Assembly: GCA_964387625.1 (NCBI GenBank)
Contig: CAYLWN010000021.1
Location: forward strand, 1 to 16,823
Length of the DNA: 16,823 nt
Source of the DNA: CAYLWN01 sp964387625
GTDB taxonomy: Bacteria > Patescibacteriota > Microgenomatia > UBA10105
Reading direction: 5' to 3'
Made by a program: the position numbers and the translations under genes. The first letter of the stretch is position 1. Every line of letters starts with the position of its first letter. Of the stretch, positions 10,793 to 16,823 are shown piece after piece. Below the pieces are notes generated by a model, which worked only from the letters and a program-made list of their open reading frames with translations, did not search any database and had not been told where the DNA came from.

Positions 10793-11662
10793 TTGGCTAA
10801 ATACGTTCCGGATGTCAAAACTCAAAGATGGATTGTTTTTTCTTCAGGCAGGATTGACCGGCCTGATCAAATGCAGAAGGAAAATGTAAATGGCAATAAT
10901 CATGTTGATCCGTTTGCTCAAGGAAATGAGTCCATGACTCCGCCTGAAGTTTTCCGGATGGGAGAAGGTGCACCTAATACACAGGGTTGGAAGGTAAGAG
11001 TCGTACCCAATAAATTTCCGATTACTGATATCCATGAGGTGATTGTCCATTCACCTGATCCAAATAAAGACATAGAAGAACTACCTACCACCCATGTAGA
11101 ATTATTATTACAAACATATAAGCAAAGATATGAATTTCATCAGAAAGACGGTCATGTACTAATTTTTGCAAATCATGGCGTGATGGCAGGACCATCTCTA
11201 ACTCATCCGCATTCGCAATTGGTGGTCATCCCTAAACAAATAAATTTAGATGCTTTAGAGCGCGAGCCGGTAAATAATATTGTGGAAGAAAACACATTTT
11301 TTACAGTTTATTGCCCGGATTTTTCCCAATGGCCGTATGAAGTTTGGATTGCTCCGAAAATAGAAAAAACTTTTTTTGGTGATATCAAAAATGAAGAAAT
11401 AAAGGATCTGGCGCAAATTTTACAAAGAACCATCAAACGTTTACACGGATGTTTTAATCATCCAGCTACACAAAAAATGCGGGCTAAGGCAGAATTTGCC
11501 TATAATTATTATATTTATCACGATATAAATTGGTTTGTGCGGATTATTCCCCGTTGGATTCATCGGGCAGGTTTTGAACTCGGAACCGGTTTATCAGTAA
11601 ATATGATCGATCCTTTAACAGCTTCGAAAAATTTATCTGCGAAAGAATTCAGCGGAATATAA
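10793..11662 (+). CDS. galT: Galactose-1-phosphate uridylyltransferase-like nucleotidylyltransferase
   Basis: HIT-superfamily enzyme, expected to transfer a nucleotide monophosphate between sugar 1-phosphates (GalT-type, through a uridylyl-His intermediate). It has 289 residues. The TTG is the only start between an upstream in-frame TGA and the first conserved block (VKTQRWIVFSSGRIDRPDQ). MTPPEV (48-53), WKVRVVPNKFP (66-76), NHGVMAGPSLTHPHSQL (127-143, with nucleophile His140 of HPHSQ) and AGFELGTGLSVN (259-270) match the family. The zinc Cys pair that classically precedes PGNE as CPFC reads DPFA (39-42), and the HWH of the C-terminal metal site reads NWF (246-248). So both metal sites look lost, and a related activity (for example ADP-sugar or other nucleotidyl transfer) is possible. 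It is the only gene here with a TTG start. Confidence 0.85.
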   Translation: MAKYVPDVKTQRWIVFSSGRIDRPDQMQKENVNGNNHVDPFAQGNESMTPPEVFRMGEGAPNTQGWKVRVVPNKFPITDIHEVIVHSPDPNKDIEELPTTHVELLLQTYKQRYEFHQKDGHVLIFANHGVMAGPSLTHPHSQLVVIPKQINLDALEREPVNNIVEENTFFTVYCPDFSQWPYEVWIAPKIEKTFFGDIKNEEIKDLAQILQRTIKRLHGCFNHPATQKMRAKAEFAYNYYIYHDINWFVRIIPRWIHRAGFELGTGLSVNMIDPLTASKNLSAKEFSGI

Positions 11663-11664
11663 TA

Positions 11665-11764
11665 ACCAATTTTCAATTTTTAATTACTAATTTCTAATCA
11701 ATGCTCAAATGTTTAAAATTTTGATTTAGCATTTATCATTGGTCATTTGGCATTCTGCTTTATT
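11665..11764. repeat. AT-rich word array between convergent galT and HTH genes
   Basis: Words such as AATTTTCAATTTTTAATT, ACTAATTTCTAATCAATG and, inverted, GATTTAGCATTTATC with CATTTGGCATT fill the gap between two converging genes. It may serve as a two-way terminator. It is a degenerate array like the others. Confidence 0.5.
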
Positions 11765-11959
11765 TTATTCTTTCTGTTGTAAACCCAATAACCACATGAC
11801 TGCTTCTTTTTTGTAGCGTCTGTCGCCTCGACTATTGATGCGGATAGCAGGTAGCTTACCTCTTTTACCCCAACGTTTGATGGTAAGAGGGGAGACCCGT
11901 AAAATTTTGGCAACCTCTCTGACAGTTAACAAATCTGGCCATTCTTCTCCTAAAGACAT
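11765..11959 (-). CDS. Helix-turn-helix excisionase/MerR-like DNA-binding protein
   Basis: Small DNA-binding protein of the HTH_17 (excisionase/BldC, MerR-like) type, 64 residues from the ATG at 11959. LLTVREVAKILRVSPLTIKR then WGKRGKLPAIRI is the classic winged HTH: helix, turn, recognition helix, then a wing with RINSRGDRRYKKEAV. An upstream in-frame ATG at 11992 would add 11 residues (MNLRTTNFELF), but these are encoded by the word array AGTTCGAAGTTCGTAG, so I prefer 11959; neither has a ribosome-binding site. It lies next to the 670-bp palindrome-rich gap, which may hold its targets. Such proteins regulate transcription or assist recombinases; no integrase is seen here, so regulation is likelier. 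Confidence 0.85.
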   Translation of the reverse strand: MSLGEEWPDLLTVREVAKILRVSPLTIKRWGKRGKLPAIRINSRGDRRYKKEAVMWLLGLQQKE

Positions 11960-11963
11960 AAAT

Positions 11964-12037
11964 AGTTCGAAGTTCGTAGTTCTCAAGTTCATAGTAATTA
12001 GCTATTAATTTAAGAAACTAAGAACTAAGCCTCTAAA
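11964..12037. repeat. Word array upstream of the HTH gene
   Basis: AGTTCGAAGTTC (11964-11975), AGTTCGTAGTT (11971-11981) and AAGTTCATAGTAA (11985-11997) precede an inverted half of AACTAAGAACTAAGCC type. The first and third words are identical to those at 840-858. The second is the reverse complement of a word inside transketolase. Confidence 0.65.
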
Positions 12038-12177
12038 ATTTTTGTAATTTTGAGCAGTTTGATATTAGTTTGATGCAAAAAACCTAATCACTTATAACAA
12101 CAAACTTATATTAAATATTAATTAATTAATCACAAAGTATCATGTCATATAAAATGTTGTCAAGAGGAAAAATAATA

Positions 12178-12240
12178 AAGACAGTAAGATGGGAAGATGT
12201 AAGATAATAAGATTTATGATTAATGAATAAGGAATTGATA
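12178..12240. repeat. Word array sharing 12-mers with the tkt 3' end
   Basis: AAGACAGTAAGA (12178-12189) and AAGATAATAAGA (12201-12212), followed by TTTATGATTAATGAATAAGG. Both 12-mers occur in the last transketolase codons (7362-7373 and 7346-7357). Confidence 0.7.
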
Positions 12241-12315
12241 ATTTTATTATTCTTCGATTCCGACGATAAGTCGGGAGAGAAGTTTCCATATAAATAATTT
12301 TTCAATTTTTATTGT

Positions 12316-12353
12316 CGGAGTTAGGGTCTCGGAATTAGGGTCGGACCCTGTTT
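12316..12353. repeat. REP-like palindromic element AGGGTCGGACCCT
   Basis: TTAGGGTC occurs twice; the second copy is part of a perfect 13-base odd palindrome, AGGGTCGGACCCT, near 12340-12352. Small elements of this form are sometimes targets of REP-associated (Y1) transposases, but no transposase lies in the window. Confidence 0.45.
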
Positions 12354-12419
12354 TGAGCGGAATGTCAGGACATGCTAAAGTATTCATTATTCCCGCATTT
12401 GTACAGTTTTTTAACTAAA

Positions 12420-12474
12420 TTGTCATTCTGGAGCCAAGTCAGACTTGGCGATAGAATCTTTTCTCTAATTTACG
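12420..12474. mobile_element. Degenerate TGTCATTCTGG palindromic element
   Basis: Begins TGTCATTCTGGA and contains the perfect odd palindrome GCCAAGTC-A-GACTTGGC (12433-12449), followed by ATAGAATCTTTTCTC. The start resembles the 7444-7544 element and the common TGTCATTCTGAG...GAATCT repeats of CPR genomes. The right end is not clear. Confidence 0.5.
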
Positions 12475-12483
12475 CACGACTCC

Positions 12484-12509
12484 GGGAATCGAGGCTAAGG
12501 GAATCGAGG
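12484..12509. repeat. 11-bp direct repeat GGGAATCGAGG
   Basis: GGGAATCGAGG at 12484-12494 and 12499-12509, 15-bp period. It sits immediately upstream of an extended -10 box (12511-12519), so it could be a pair of regulator sites. Confidence 0.5.
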
Positions 12510-12510
12510 T

Positions 12511-12519
12511 TGATATAAT
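12511..12519 (+). promoter_or_regulatory. Perfect extended -10 upstream of the LCP operon
   Basis: TGATATAAT fits TGnTATAAT exactly. It lies 112 bp before the 85-aa gene and just downstream of the 11-bp direct repeat. No -35 is seen, as is usual for extended -10 promoters. Confidence 0.45.
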
Positions 12520-12552
12520 CCACTCATAATAGCTTTATCTTATATCCTATAG

Positions 12553-12558
12553 TATAAT
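12553..12558 (+). promoter_or_regulatory. Second -10 candidate of the LCP operon
   Basis: TATAAT with no convincing -35. It would give a leader of about 67 nt containing a possible ribosome-binding site, AGGA (12618-12621), ten bases before the ATG at 12632. Confidence 0.35.
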
Positions 12559-12631
12559 AGCAAGATTATCTTTTTGCTTAACTTGATTTGTAGGTGGATT
12601 TCCCTATACACTGAAATAGGATTAATTAATT

Positions 12632-12889
12632 ATGAATAACCAAACATTTATTGATAAGCTTGATCAGAATCTAGCCACATTTGAAAACGAAGTGGCTTTA
12701 AAAGTCGTGCTGGAAAACCTGGATGATCAGGCCAAAAAGCAGTTTTTTAAATTATTGATGGATGACAAGCAAGGCCAAGCAATTGATTTTTTGAAATCGA
12801 ATATTCCCAATTTAGATACTATTTATTATCAAGAATTTACCAAACAATCTAAACAAATTGGTAAATCTACACAGCAAAAAATCAAATAA
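12632..12889 (+). CDS. 85-aa helical protein coupled to the LCP gene
   Basis: Small soluble protein with no signal or membrane segment. Residues 5-35 and 38-55 look like amphipathic helices (NEVALKVVLENLDDQAKKQF then KLLMDDKQGQAIDFLKSNI), and the tail is basic and Gln/Lys-rich. The pattern of a helical repeat around ENL-DD-KKQF recalls small CPR proteins of the DUF5663 kind, but this is a memory-based guess. Its TAA is followed after two bases by the ATG of the 994-aa LCP/SGNH gene, so the two are surely co-transcribed and probably translationally coupled. That suggests a partner or regulator of the glycan-attachment enzyme. Confidence 0.75.
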   Translation: MNNQTFIDKLDQNLATFENEVALKVVLENLDDQAKKQFFKLLMDDKQGQAIDFLKSNIPNLDTIYYQEFTKQSKQIGKSTQQKIK

Positions 12890-12891
12890 TC

Positions 12892-15876
12892 ATGGAAACA
12901 TCACCACTACCAAAACCTATGCACGAAATCAAAACTGCTTTTCAATCCCACGAACAATACTCCAATGCTCAAAAGCATTTTTTGGAATTTGTCTATCACC
13001 AAGCTCAAGCATCTATAATTAATACCGCAATTAAAGAGCCACCTCAAGAATTGACTCGCAAAAGAGACAGGGAGAAGTTTGTTAGAGATCAATATAGAGT
13101 TAATTACAATCAGTTAAAACCGGATATCCGTGATCGATTGGCTGACAATGATTTAAACGGAGTTTTAGACATCACCCGTTTAAACAAAGCTGATATTTAT
13201 ATTTTCTTACAGACTCAAGGCATTACACCTGATCACCCAAGTTTCAATCAATACCGGGATTTTCTTACTCGATCAGTAAGGACTGCTAACAATAGTATTA
13301 ATTTCCGAGCTTCAGCAGAATATGTACAAGCACAGGAGTCTAAATATCAAAATGAGCTACAAGGACAACTGATTAATAAAAAAGGCCAAGAACTCAAAGG
13401 TACAGCCAGAATCAGAAAAGAAGCTAGTTTAATCAGGGAAATCCAATACGGACAACATGATGCATCAGTAACTGAAAAACCTAAAAAACCTTCATATGCA
13501 GAAATATTGTTACAAGAACTGGAAAATAGAACTCAAACACTTAAACAAATCAATAATCAACAATTAGAAGTAATCATAGATCAAATTGAATCAGCTCAAC
13601 AATCATCTCCAATCCAAGAACTTGAACATATAGCTAAAGGAGAAAGTTTAACCACTCAACCTGAAGCAAAATACAACTGGATTACCACTATTAGAGCTAA
13701 GTTTAGTGAAGTTTGGGATAACTTAAGAAACAGAATAACTACTAATAGAGAAGCTAATGTAGTAAGAAAGCTTGCAGAAAAAAAACAACAAGAAAGACGA
13801 TTAAAATATAGAAGAGAATTTTTAAAAAATAGTTTAATAACCGGAGTAGCAGTAGGAAAACTAGCAACTGAAGCAGTAAATCTAAAAAGAATTATGGATT
13901 TAACCGAGGAAATGAATCAAGCAGCTGATCAAATTGCTAATGCAAAAAAGATGTCAGATGCTCAATTAAATCAAATTGCCACACAAAAACCTATTCCGAC
14001 TCAACTTCCTCCAGAAATTAATGACATAAAAACTGACATTACGCCTACAAGTCAACCTCCAGATACGAATCCACAAGAGGTAAAAGATCTGGTTAAACCT
14101 ATTACTACAAATTTGGAAAATCCTTCGGTTATCAATAAACTGTATGAAATGATTAATAAAATCCGCAGCGAAAGAGCAAATAAAGATCCGGAATATTTAA
14201 GACGAATAAATACAGAACTAAATAACGGTAGAGTAAATATATTATTAATGGGATTGGATATTATGGATCAAGGAACACAAAGAGCTGATGCGCTACTGGT
14301 TTTATCTTATGATGTCAAAACTAATCAAGCTAAAATTATCAGTATTCCCAGATCTTTACATTCACCCGAGGTAGATCAAATGGCTTATGTAGCTAATCCT
14401 GATTTTAAGAAAAAAAATCTCTCTTTTTTAGTCAATGGTATGTCCAATTTTGGTAAAGGTGATGACTTTCGTAGAATTGTCGAAGATATGACTGGTTTAT
14501 CAGTTGACGCACAAATGCAGTGGAATTTTGATGGTTTTAAAAAAATAATCGACACTGTTGGCGGTGTAAAAATTTCTATTGATCAGAACTTTATTGATAA
14601 TTACGGTCATTATAAAGAATTTGAAGTAAATGGAACCCCAATGTTTCAAAAAACCGGACCAGGAACATATTCTTTTAATGGCACACTGGCTCTACAATAT
14701 GCTAGAGTCCGCAAAGCTGACACAATATATGAAAGAGGTAATCGACAAATGGAAGTGGCAAAAGCTTTAGTAAAGAAAATGACAGAAACAGTAAAAACAC
14801 AACCGGCAGAAGGAATAAAATTAGCATTTCAGTTATTAACCGAACAAAATAATAATTTTTCTAAATCAACAGAAATAAATGATTTTCAAGTATTGGAATT
14901 ATTAACTGAATTAGGTAAAAACACACAACAAATAAATCAAATCACAGGGATTGATGTGTCAACAGTTGATCCGGGATGGGTGGATACGGCCGGATTTAAA
15001 AATGGCGTATTTGCTTATCCTACCTATCAAAATAAAAATGGTGATATAGTAGCAGATACCAGTCAGTTATGGCCAAAGAAATTTACAGGAACAAATTCAT
15101 ATAATTATTCTCCTAAGGATAAATCTTATTTAGATTATTGGGATGAATTAAGGACAAGAGTCAAAACCACGTTAGAAAATGCCCGTATATTAGAAACAGC
15201 AGGCGCAGAACCATTACCTGCAAATCCTAAAATTATGGTAATGGGAGATTCAACTATTTCATCAGGTTTGATTCCCACGTATCTTAATCAAAAATTATCA
15301 TCAGCAGGTATTAGTTCAGAATTTATCGGTGATATGAATACTGCAGGTAATCAAGTGTTTCATGAAGGTCATGCGGGTTTTAATACCCAAGATTTTGTGG
15401 ATCAATTAACAAGCAATAAGTGGAAAGTAGATGGAGTAGAAAAACCTAACAATTTTTCTAAAAATGTACCTCATGTTTGTGTTGTTACGCTTGGTTTAAA
15501 TGACGCTGCTATCTGTGCTGACACTCAAAAACGGACAGGAATTAAAATGGATATAAGTCAATATACAATACCTAATTTAAAAAAAATCTTAAACTATATA
15601 AAACAAAAAAACCCGCATGTCAGAATTTTATTAAGTCAAGTCACACCAAGCACAGATCCGTTAATAAATGGATATGTGAAGCAAATTAATTCACATATTA
15701 TTGATTTAGTTAAAAATTCGAATTCTAAAATTTCTCCGGTGGTTACAACAAAAGATTTGGAAAGGGATATTTTAAATGGAGGCATTAGTGAGGATAAAAT
15801 TCATCTTACTTCAAAAGGGCAAAAGGAAATGGCAGATATATATGCTGAAGCTTTAAAACAGCTTATACAGTCCTGA
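12892..15876 (+). CDS. LytR-CpsA-Psr glycopolymer transferase fused to an SGNH hydrolase
   Basis: 994-residue multidomain envelope protein. Residues 1-310 are hydrophilic, Gln/Lys-rich and helical with coiled-coil stretches, and are unrecognised. A weak hydrophobic patch lies at 313-325, followed by a Pro/Thr/Gln linker (365-400). The LCP domain (about 445-635) starts RVNILLMGLD, has RADALLVLS with Arg464/Asp466, SIPRS with Arg487, NFDGFKKIIDTVGGV, YARVRKAD with Arg605/Arg607, and NRQMEVAKAL. LCP enzymes move lipid-linked glycans onto the cell wall or proteins. The SGNH domain (about 778-990) has MGDSTI with Ser787, FHEGHAGFNT (823-832), TLGLNDA with Asn870, and the catalytic Asp968/His971 (EDKIHLT); it is probably a glycan O-acetylesterase. 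The membrane anchor is much weaker than usual, and the long N-terminal part would be on the cytoplasmic side if it is used. The stop is TGA. The gene is followed by a polysaccharide deacetylase. Confidence 0.9.
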   Translation: METSPLPKPMHEIKTAFQSHEQYSNAQKHFLEFVYHQAQASIINTAIKEPPQELTRKRDREKFVRDQYRVNYNQLKPDIRDRLADNDLNGVLDITRLNKADIYIFLQTQGITPDHPSFNQYRDFLTRSVRTANNSINFRASAEYVQAQESKYQNELQGQLINKKGQELKGTARIRKEASLIREIQYGQHDASVTEKPKKPSYAEILLQELENRTQTLKQINNQQLEVIIDQIESAQQSSPIQELEHIAKGESLTTQPEAKYNWITTIRAKFSEVWDNLRNRITTNREANVVRKLAEKKQQERRLKYRREFLKNSLITGVAVGKLATEAVNLKRIMDLTEEMNQAADQIANAKKMSDAQLNQIATQKPIPTQLPPEINDIKTDITPTSQPPDTNPQEVKDLVKPITTNLENPSVINKLYEMINKIRSERANKDPEYLRRINTELNNGRVNILLMGLDIMDQGTQRADALLVLSYDVKTNQAKIISIPRSLHSPEVDQMAYVANPDFKKKNLSFLVNGMSNFGKGDDFRRIVEDMTGLSVDAQMQWNFDGFKKIIDTVGGVKISIDQNFIDNYGHYKEFEVNGTPMFQKTGPGTYSFNGTLALQYARVRKADTIYERGNRQMEVAKALVKKMTETVKTQPAEGIKLAFQLLTEQNNNFSKSTEINDFQVLELLTELGKNTQQINQITGIDVSTVDPGWVDTAGFKNGVFAYPTYQNKNGDIVADTSQLWPKKFTGTNSYNYSPKDKSYLDYWDELRTRVKTTLENARILETAGAEPLPANPKIMVMGDSTISSGLIPTYLNQKLSSAGISSEFIGDMNTAGNQVFHEGHAGFNTQDFVDQLTSNKWKVDGVEKPNNFSKNVPHVCVVTLGLNDAAICADTQKRTGIKMDISQYTIPNLKKILNYIKQKNPHVRILLSQVTPSTDPLINGYVKQINSHIIDLVKNSNSKISPVVTTKDLERDILNGGISEDKIHLTSKGQKEMADIYAEALKQLIQS

Positions 15877-15924
15877 TAGATCTATGTGTAGATAATCGTA
15901 AATCTTTTGTACTAATTATTATTA

Positions 15925-15978
15925 GATGATTGATTGATTTGACTATTTGATGGTTTGCTGATTAACTGATTATATGAA
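15925..15978. repeat. GATT/TGATT word array before the deacetylase gene
   Basis: Overlapping words GATGATTGATTGATTTGAC, TATTTGATGGTTTG and CTGATTAACTGATTATATG fill the gap after the LCP gene. They are another degenerate array of the same style with a different word. Confidence 0.5.
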
Positions 15979-15999
15979 TACTTTTAACATTAGAGTATT

Positions 16000-16020
16000 T
16001 ATTTTCATTTAATGAAAATA
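16000..16020. promoter_or_regulatory. Perfect 21-bp odd palindrome upstream of the deacetylase
   Basis: TATTTTCATT-T-AATGAAAATA has 10-bp arms around one base and ends seven bases before the ATG at 16028. It could be an operator or an AT-rich stem near the start. Confidence 0.5.
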
Positions 16021-16027
16021 AAAATGT

Positions 16028-16823
16028 ATGAGCTCAACTGGTAAAGAAATAACTGTTAATAGTTCACCTACAATTTCTAGAAGACAAGCGATTCAGCTTA
16101 TTGGGACAAGCATTGCTGGTAGTTTGTTGGTAGCTAGTATTAAATTACCTATTCTGTCGAAATCATCAGTTAATCCACCAGTTGCTGATCAACAACCTCT
16201 ACAATCACCAACTATTCCACCAACATCCACGAGTCAAAGCCGAAAATTAGAAATACCTATTAAACCAACACAACAAGTTGTAGCAACTGCAAAATTTATT
16301 CCAACAGAAAAACCCTATAAGCAAGTAACGAAACAAACAACTGCCACATCTACAGCTACAGTAACTTCTGTTCCTACAATAAATCCGGATATTTTAACTG
16401 CAGAGAAAATTACTTTTTTAGCCTCGCATCCTTTTAATCATGGAGCAACTGATAAAAAACAAATTATGATGACTTATGATGAAGGTCAGGTTCGTGATAA
16501 TGTAGTGTATTTATTAGATACGTTTAAAAAAGCTGGAATTAAATGCACTTTTTTCTTTACCGGATTTGGATTAAATGAATCAGGAGATTTATTACCTCGG
16601 ATCATTAATGAAGAACATATATTAGGTTGTCATAGTTGGGATCATTCAGAATTAACCCAGTTATCTGATAAAAAGTTACAATTACAATTTAGTAAATGGT
16701 TTGATAAATTACATGCGATATTACCTGATTATAAGCCAAATTATTTTCGTACTCCGTACGGAAGTGTAAATCAAAAAGTATTGCAGGCAGCAGCATCATA
16801 TGGGTTGCAGCATGTGGGATGGA
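16028..16823 (+). CDS. Exported polysaccharide deacetylase, Tat-like signal (3' end outside window)
   Basis: The frame is open for 265 codons to the window edge. The ATG at 16024 is out of frame and meets a stop at once, so 16028 is the start. Residues 14-37 look like a twin-arginine signal: ISRRQAIQLIGTSIAGSLL with Arg18-Arg19. A Pro/Thr/Gln linker (50-115) leads to a NodB-type deacetylase domain from ~120. TYDEG (149-153) replaces the usual TFDDG, keeping the likely base Asp151 but changing the metal-ligand Asp to Glu152. HSWDH (202-206) provides the two metal His, and FRTPYG (240-245) is motif 3. The enzyme would remove N- or O-acetyl groups from peptidoglycan or a surface glycan, fitting the LCP/SGNH gene upstream. 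The last catalytic motifs lie outside the window. Confidence 0.88.
   Translation, partial: MSSTGKEITVNSSPTISRRQAIQLIGTSIAGSLLVASIKLPILSKSSVNPPVADQQPLQSPTIPPTSTSQSRKLEIPIKPTQQVVATAKFIPTEKPYKQVTKQTTATSTATVTSVPTINPDILTAEKITFLASHPFNHGATDKKQIMMTYDEGQVRDNVVYLLDTFKKAGIKCTFFFTGFGLNESGDLLPRIINEEHILGCHSWDHSELTQLSDKKLQLQFSKWFDKLHAILPDYKPNYFRTPYGSVNQKVLQAAASYGLQHVGW

Larger units (their letters stand above)
11960..12631. other. 672-bp gene-free stretch rich in palindromes and repeat words
   Basis: No believable coding frame on either strand. From left to right it holds the array upstream of the HTH gene, an AT-rich segment (12040-12160), a word array (12178-12240), the hairpin CCGAC-GATAA-GTCGG (12266-12279), TTAGGGTC repeats ending in the palindrome AGGGTCGGACCCT, a TGTCATTCTGG element with a 17-bp palindrome, two copies of GGGAATCGAGG, and promoter-like -10 boxes before the 85-aa gene. 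Confidence 0.7.

Noticed and set aside
15874..15876. Alternative genetic code with TGA as an amino acid
   Set aside because: TGA ends the LCP/SGNH gene right after the last SGNH helix, and a TAG follows soon after; long genes contain no in-frame TGA.

Overview
The window looks like a chromosomal piece of a Candidate Phyla Radiation (Patescibacteria) bacterium, most likely of the Microgenomates group. This is inferred from AT-rich sequence, very short gene leaders mostly without Shine-Dalgarno sites, two four-helix-bundle (23S rRNA IVP-type) genes, divergent sugar-phosphate enzymes and abundant palindromic and short-word repeats between genes. TGA is used as a stop (end of the LCP/SGNH gene), so the code is the standard bacterial one and not the TGA=Gly code of Gracilibacteria/Absconditabacteria.

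Layout. Positions 1-3577 hold an exported-protein block: a minus-strand cysteine-rich membrane-anchored protein (cut by the window edge), a divergent membrane-anchored DsbA-like oxidoreductase, two related tiny glycine-rich membrane proteins, and a secreted Trp- and Cys-rich protein. Positions 3613-9887 hold a non-oxidative pentose-phosphate and sugar block, all on the plus strand: RpiB-like isomerase, four-helix-bundle protein 1, ribulose-phosphate 3-epimerase, full-length transketolase, transaldolase, four-helix-bundle protein 2, and a BadF/BadG-type (GlcNAc-like) kinase. Next come a 50-aa minus-strand gene, a coiled-coil protein, a GalT-like nucleotidylyltransferase and a minus-strand HTH protein. 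A 670-bp gene-free stretch full of palindromes follows. The right end is a cell-envelope block: an 85-aa protein tightly coupled to a 994-aa LytR-CpsA-Psr + SGNH-hydrolase fusion, and a polysaccharide deacetylase with a Tat-like signal (cut by the window edge).

How it fits together. RpiB, Rpe, Tkt and Tal together would interconvert ribose, ribulose, xylulose, sedoheptulose and fructose phosphates, a route to nucleotides and lower glycolysis. The kinase and GalT-like enzyme would feed or activate hexoses, and LCP/SGNH and the deacetylase would place and trim surface glycans. The DsbA-like protein probably oxidises the cysteine-rich exported proteins beside it.

The most striking signal is not a gene. 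Intergenic gaps are filled with degenerate arrays of short words (such as GCGTATAG, AATTTCTAATT, GAACTTT). Each of the two four-helix-bundle genes is framed by its own, locus-specific pair of inverted arrays. The same words and GC-rich palindromes occur in frame inside the transketolase gene, and they supply the stop codons or last residues of several genes. This suggests a family of small mobile or expanding repeat elements, two of which carry a four-helix-bundle gene.
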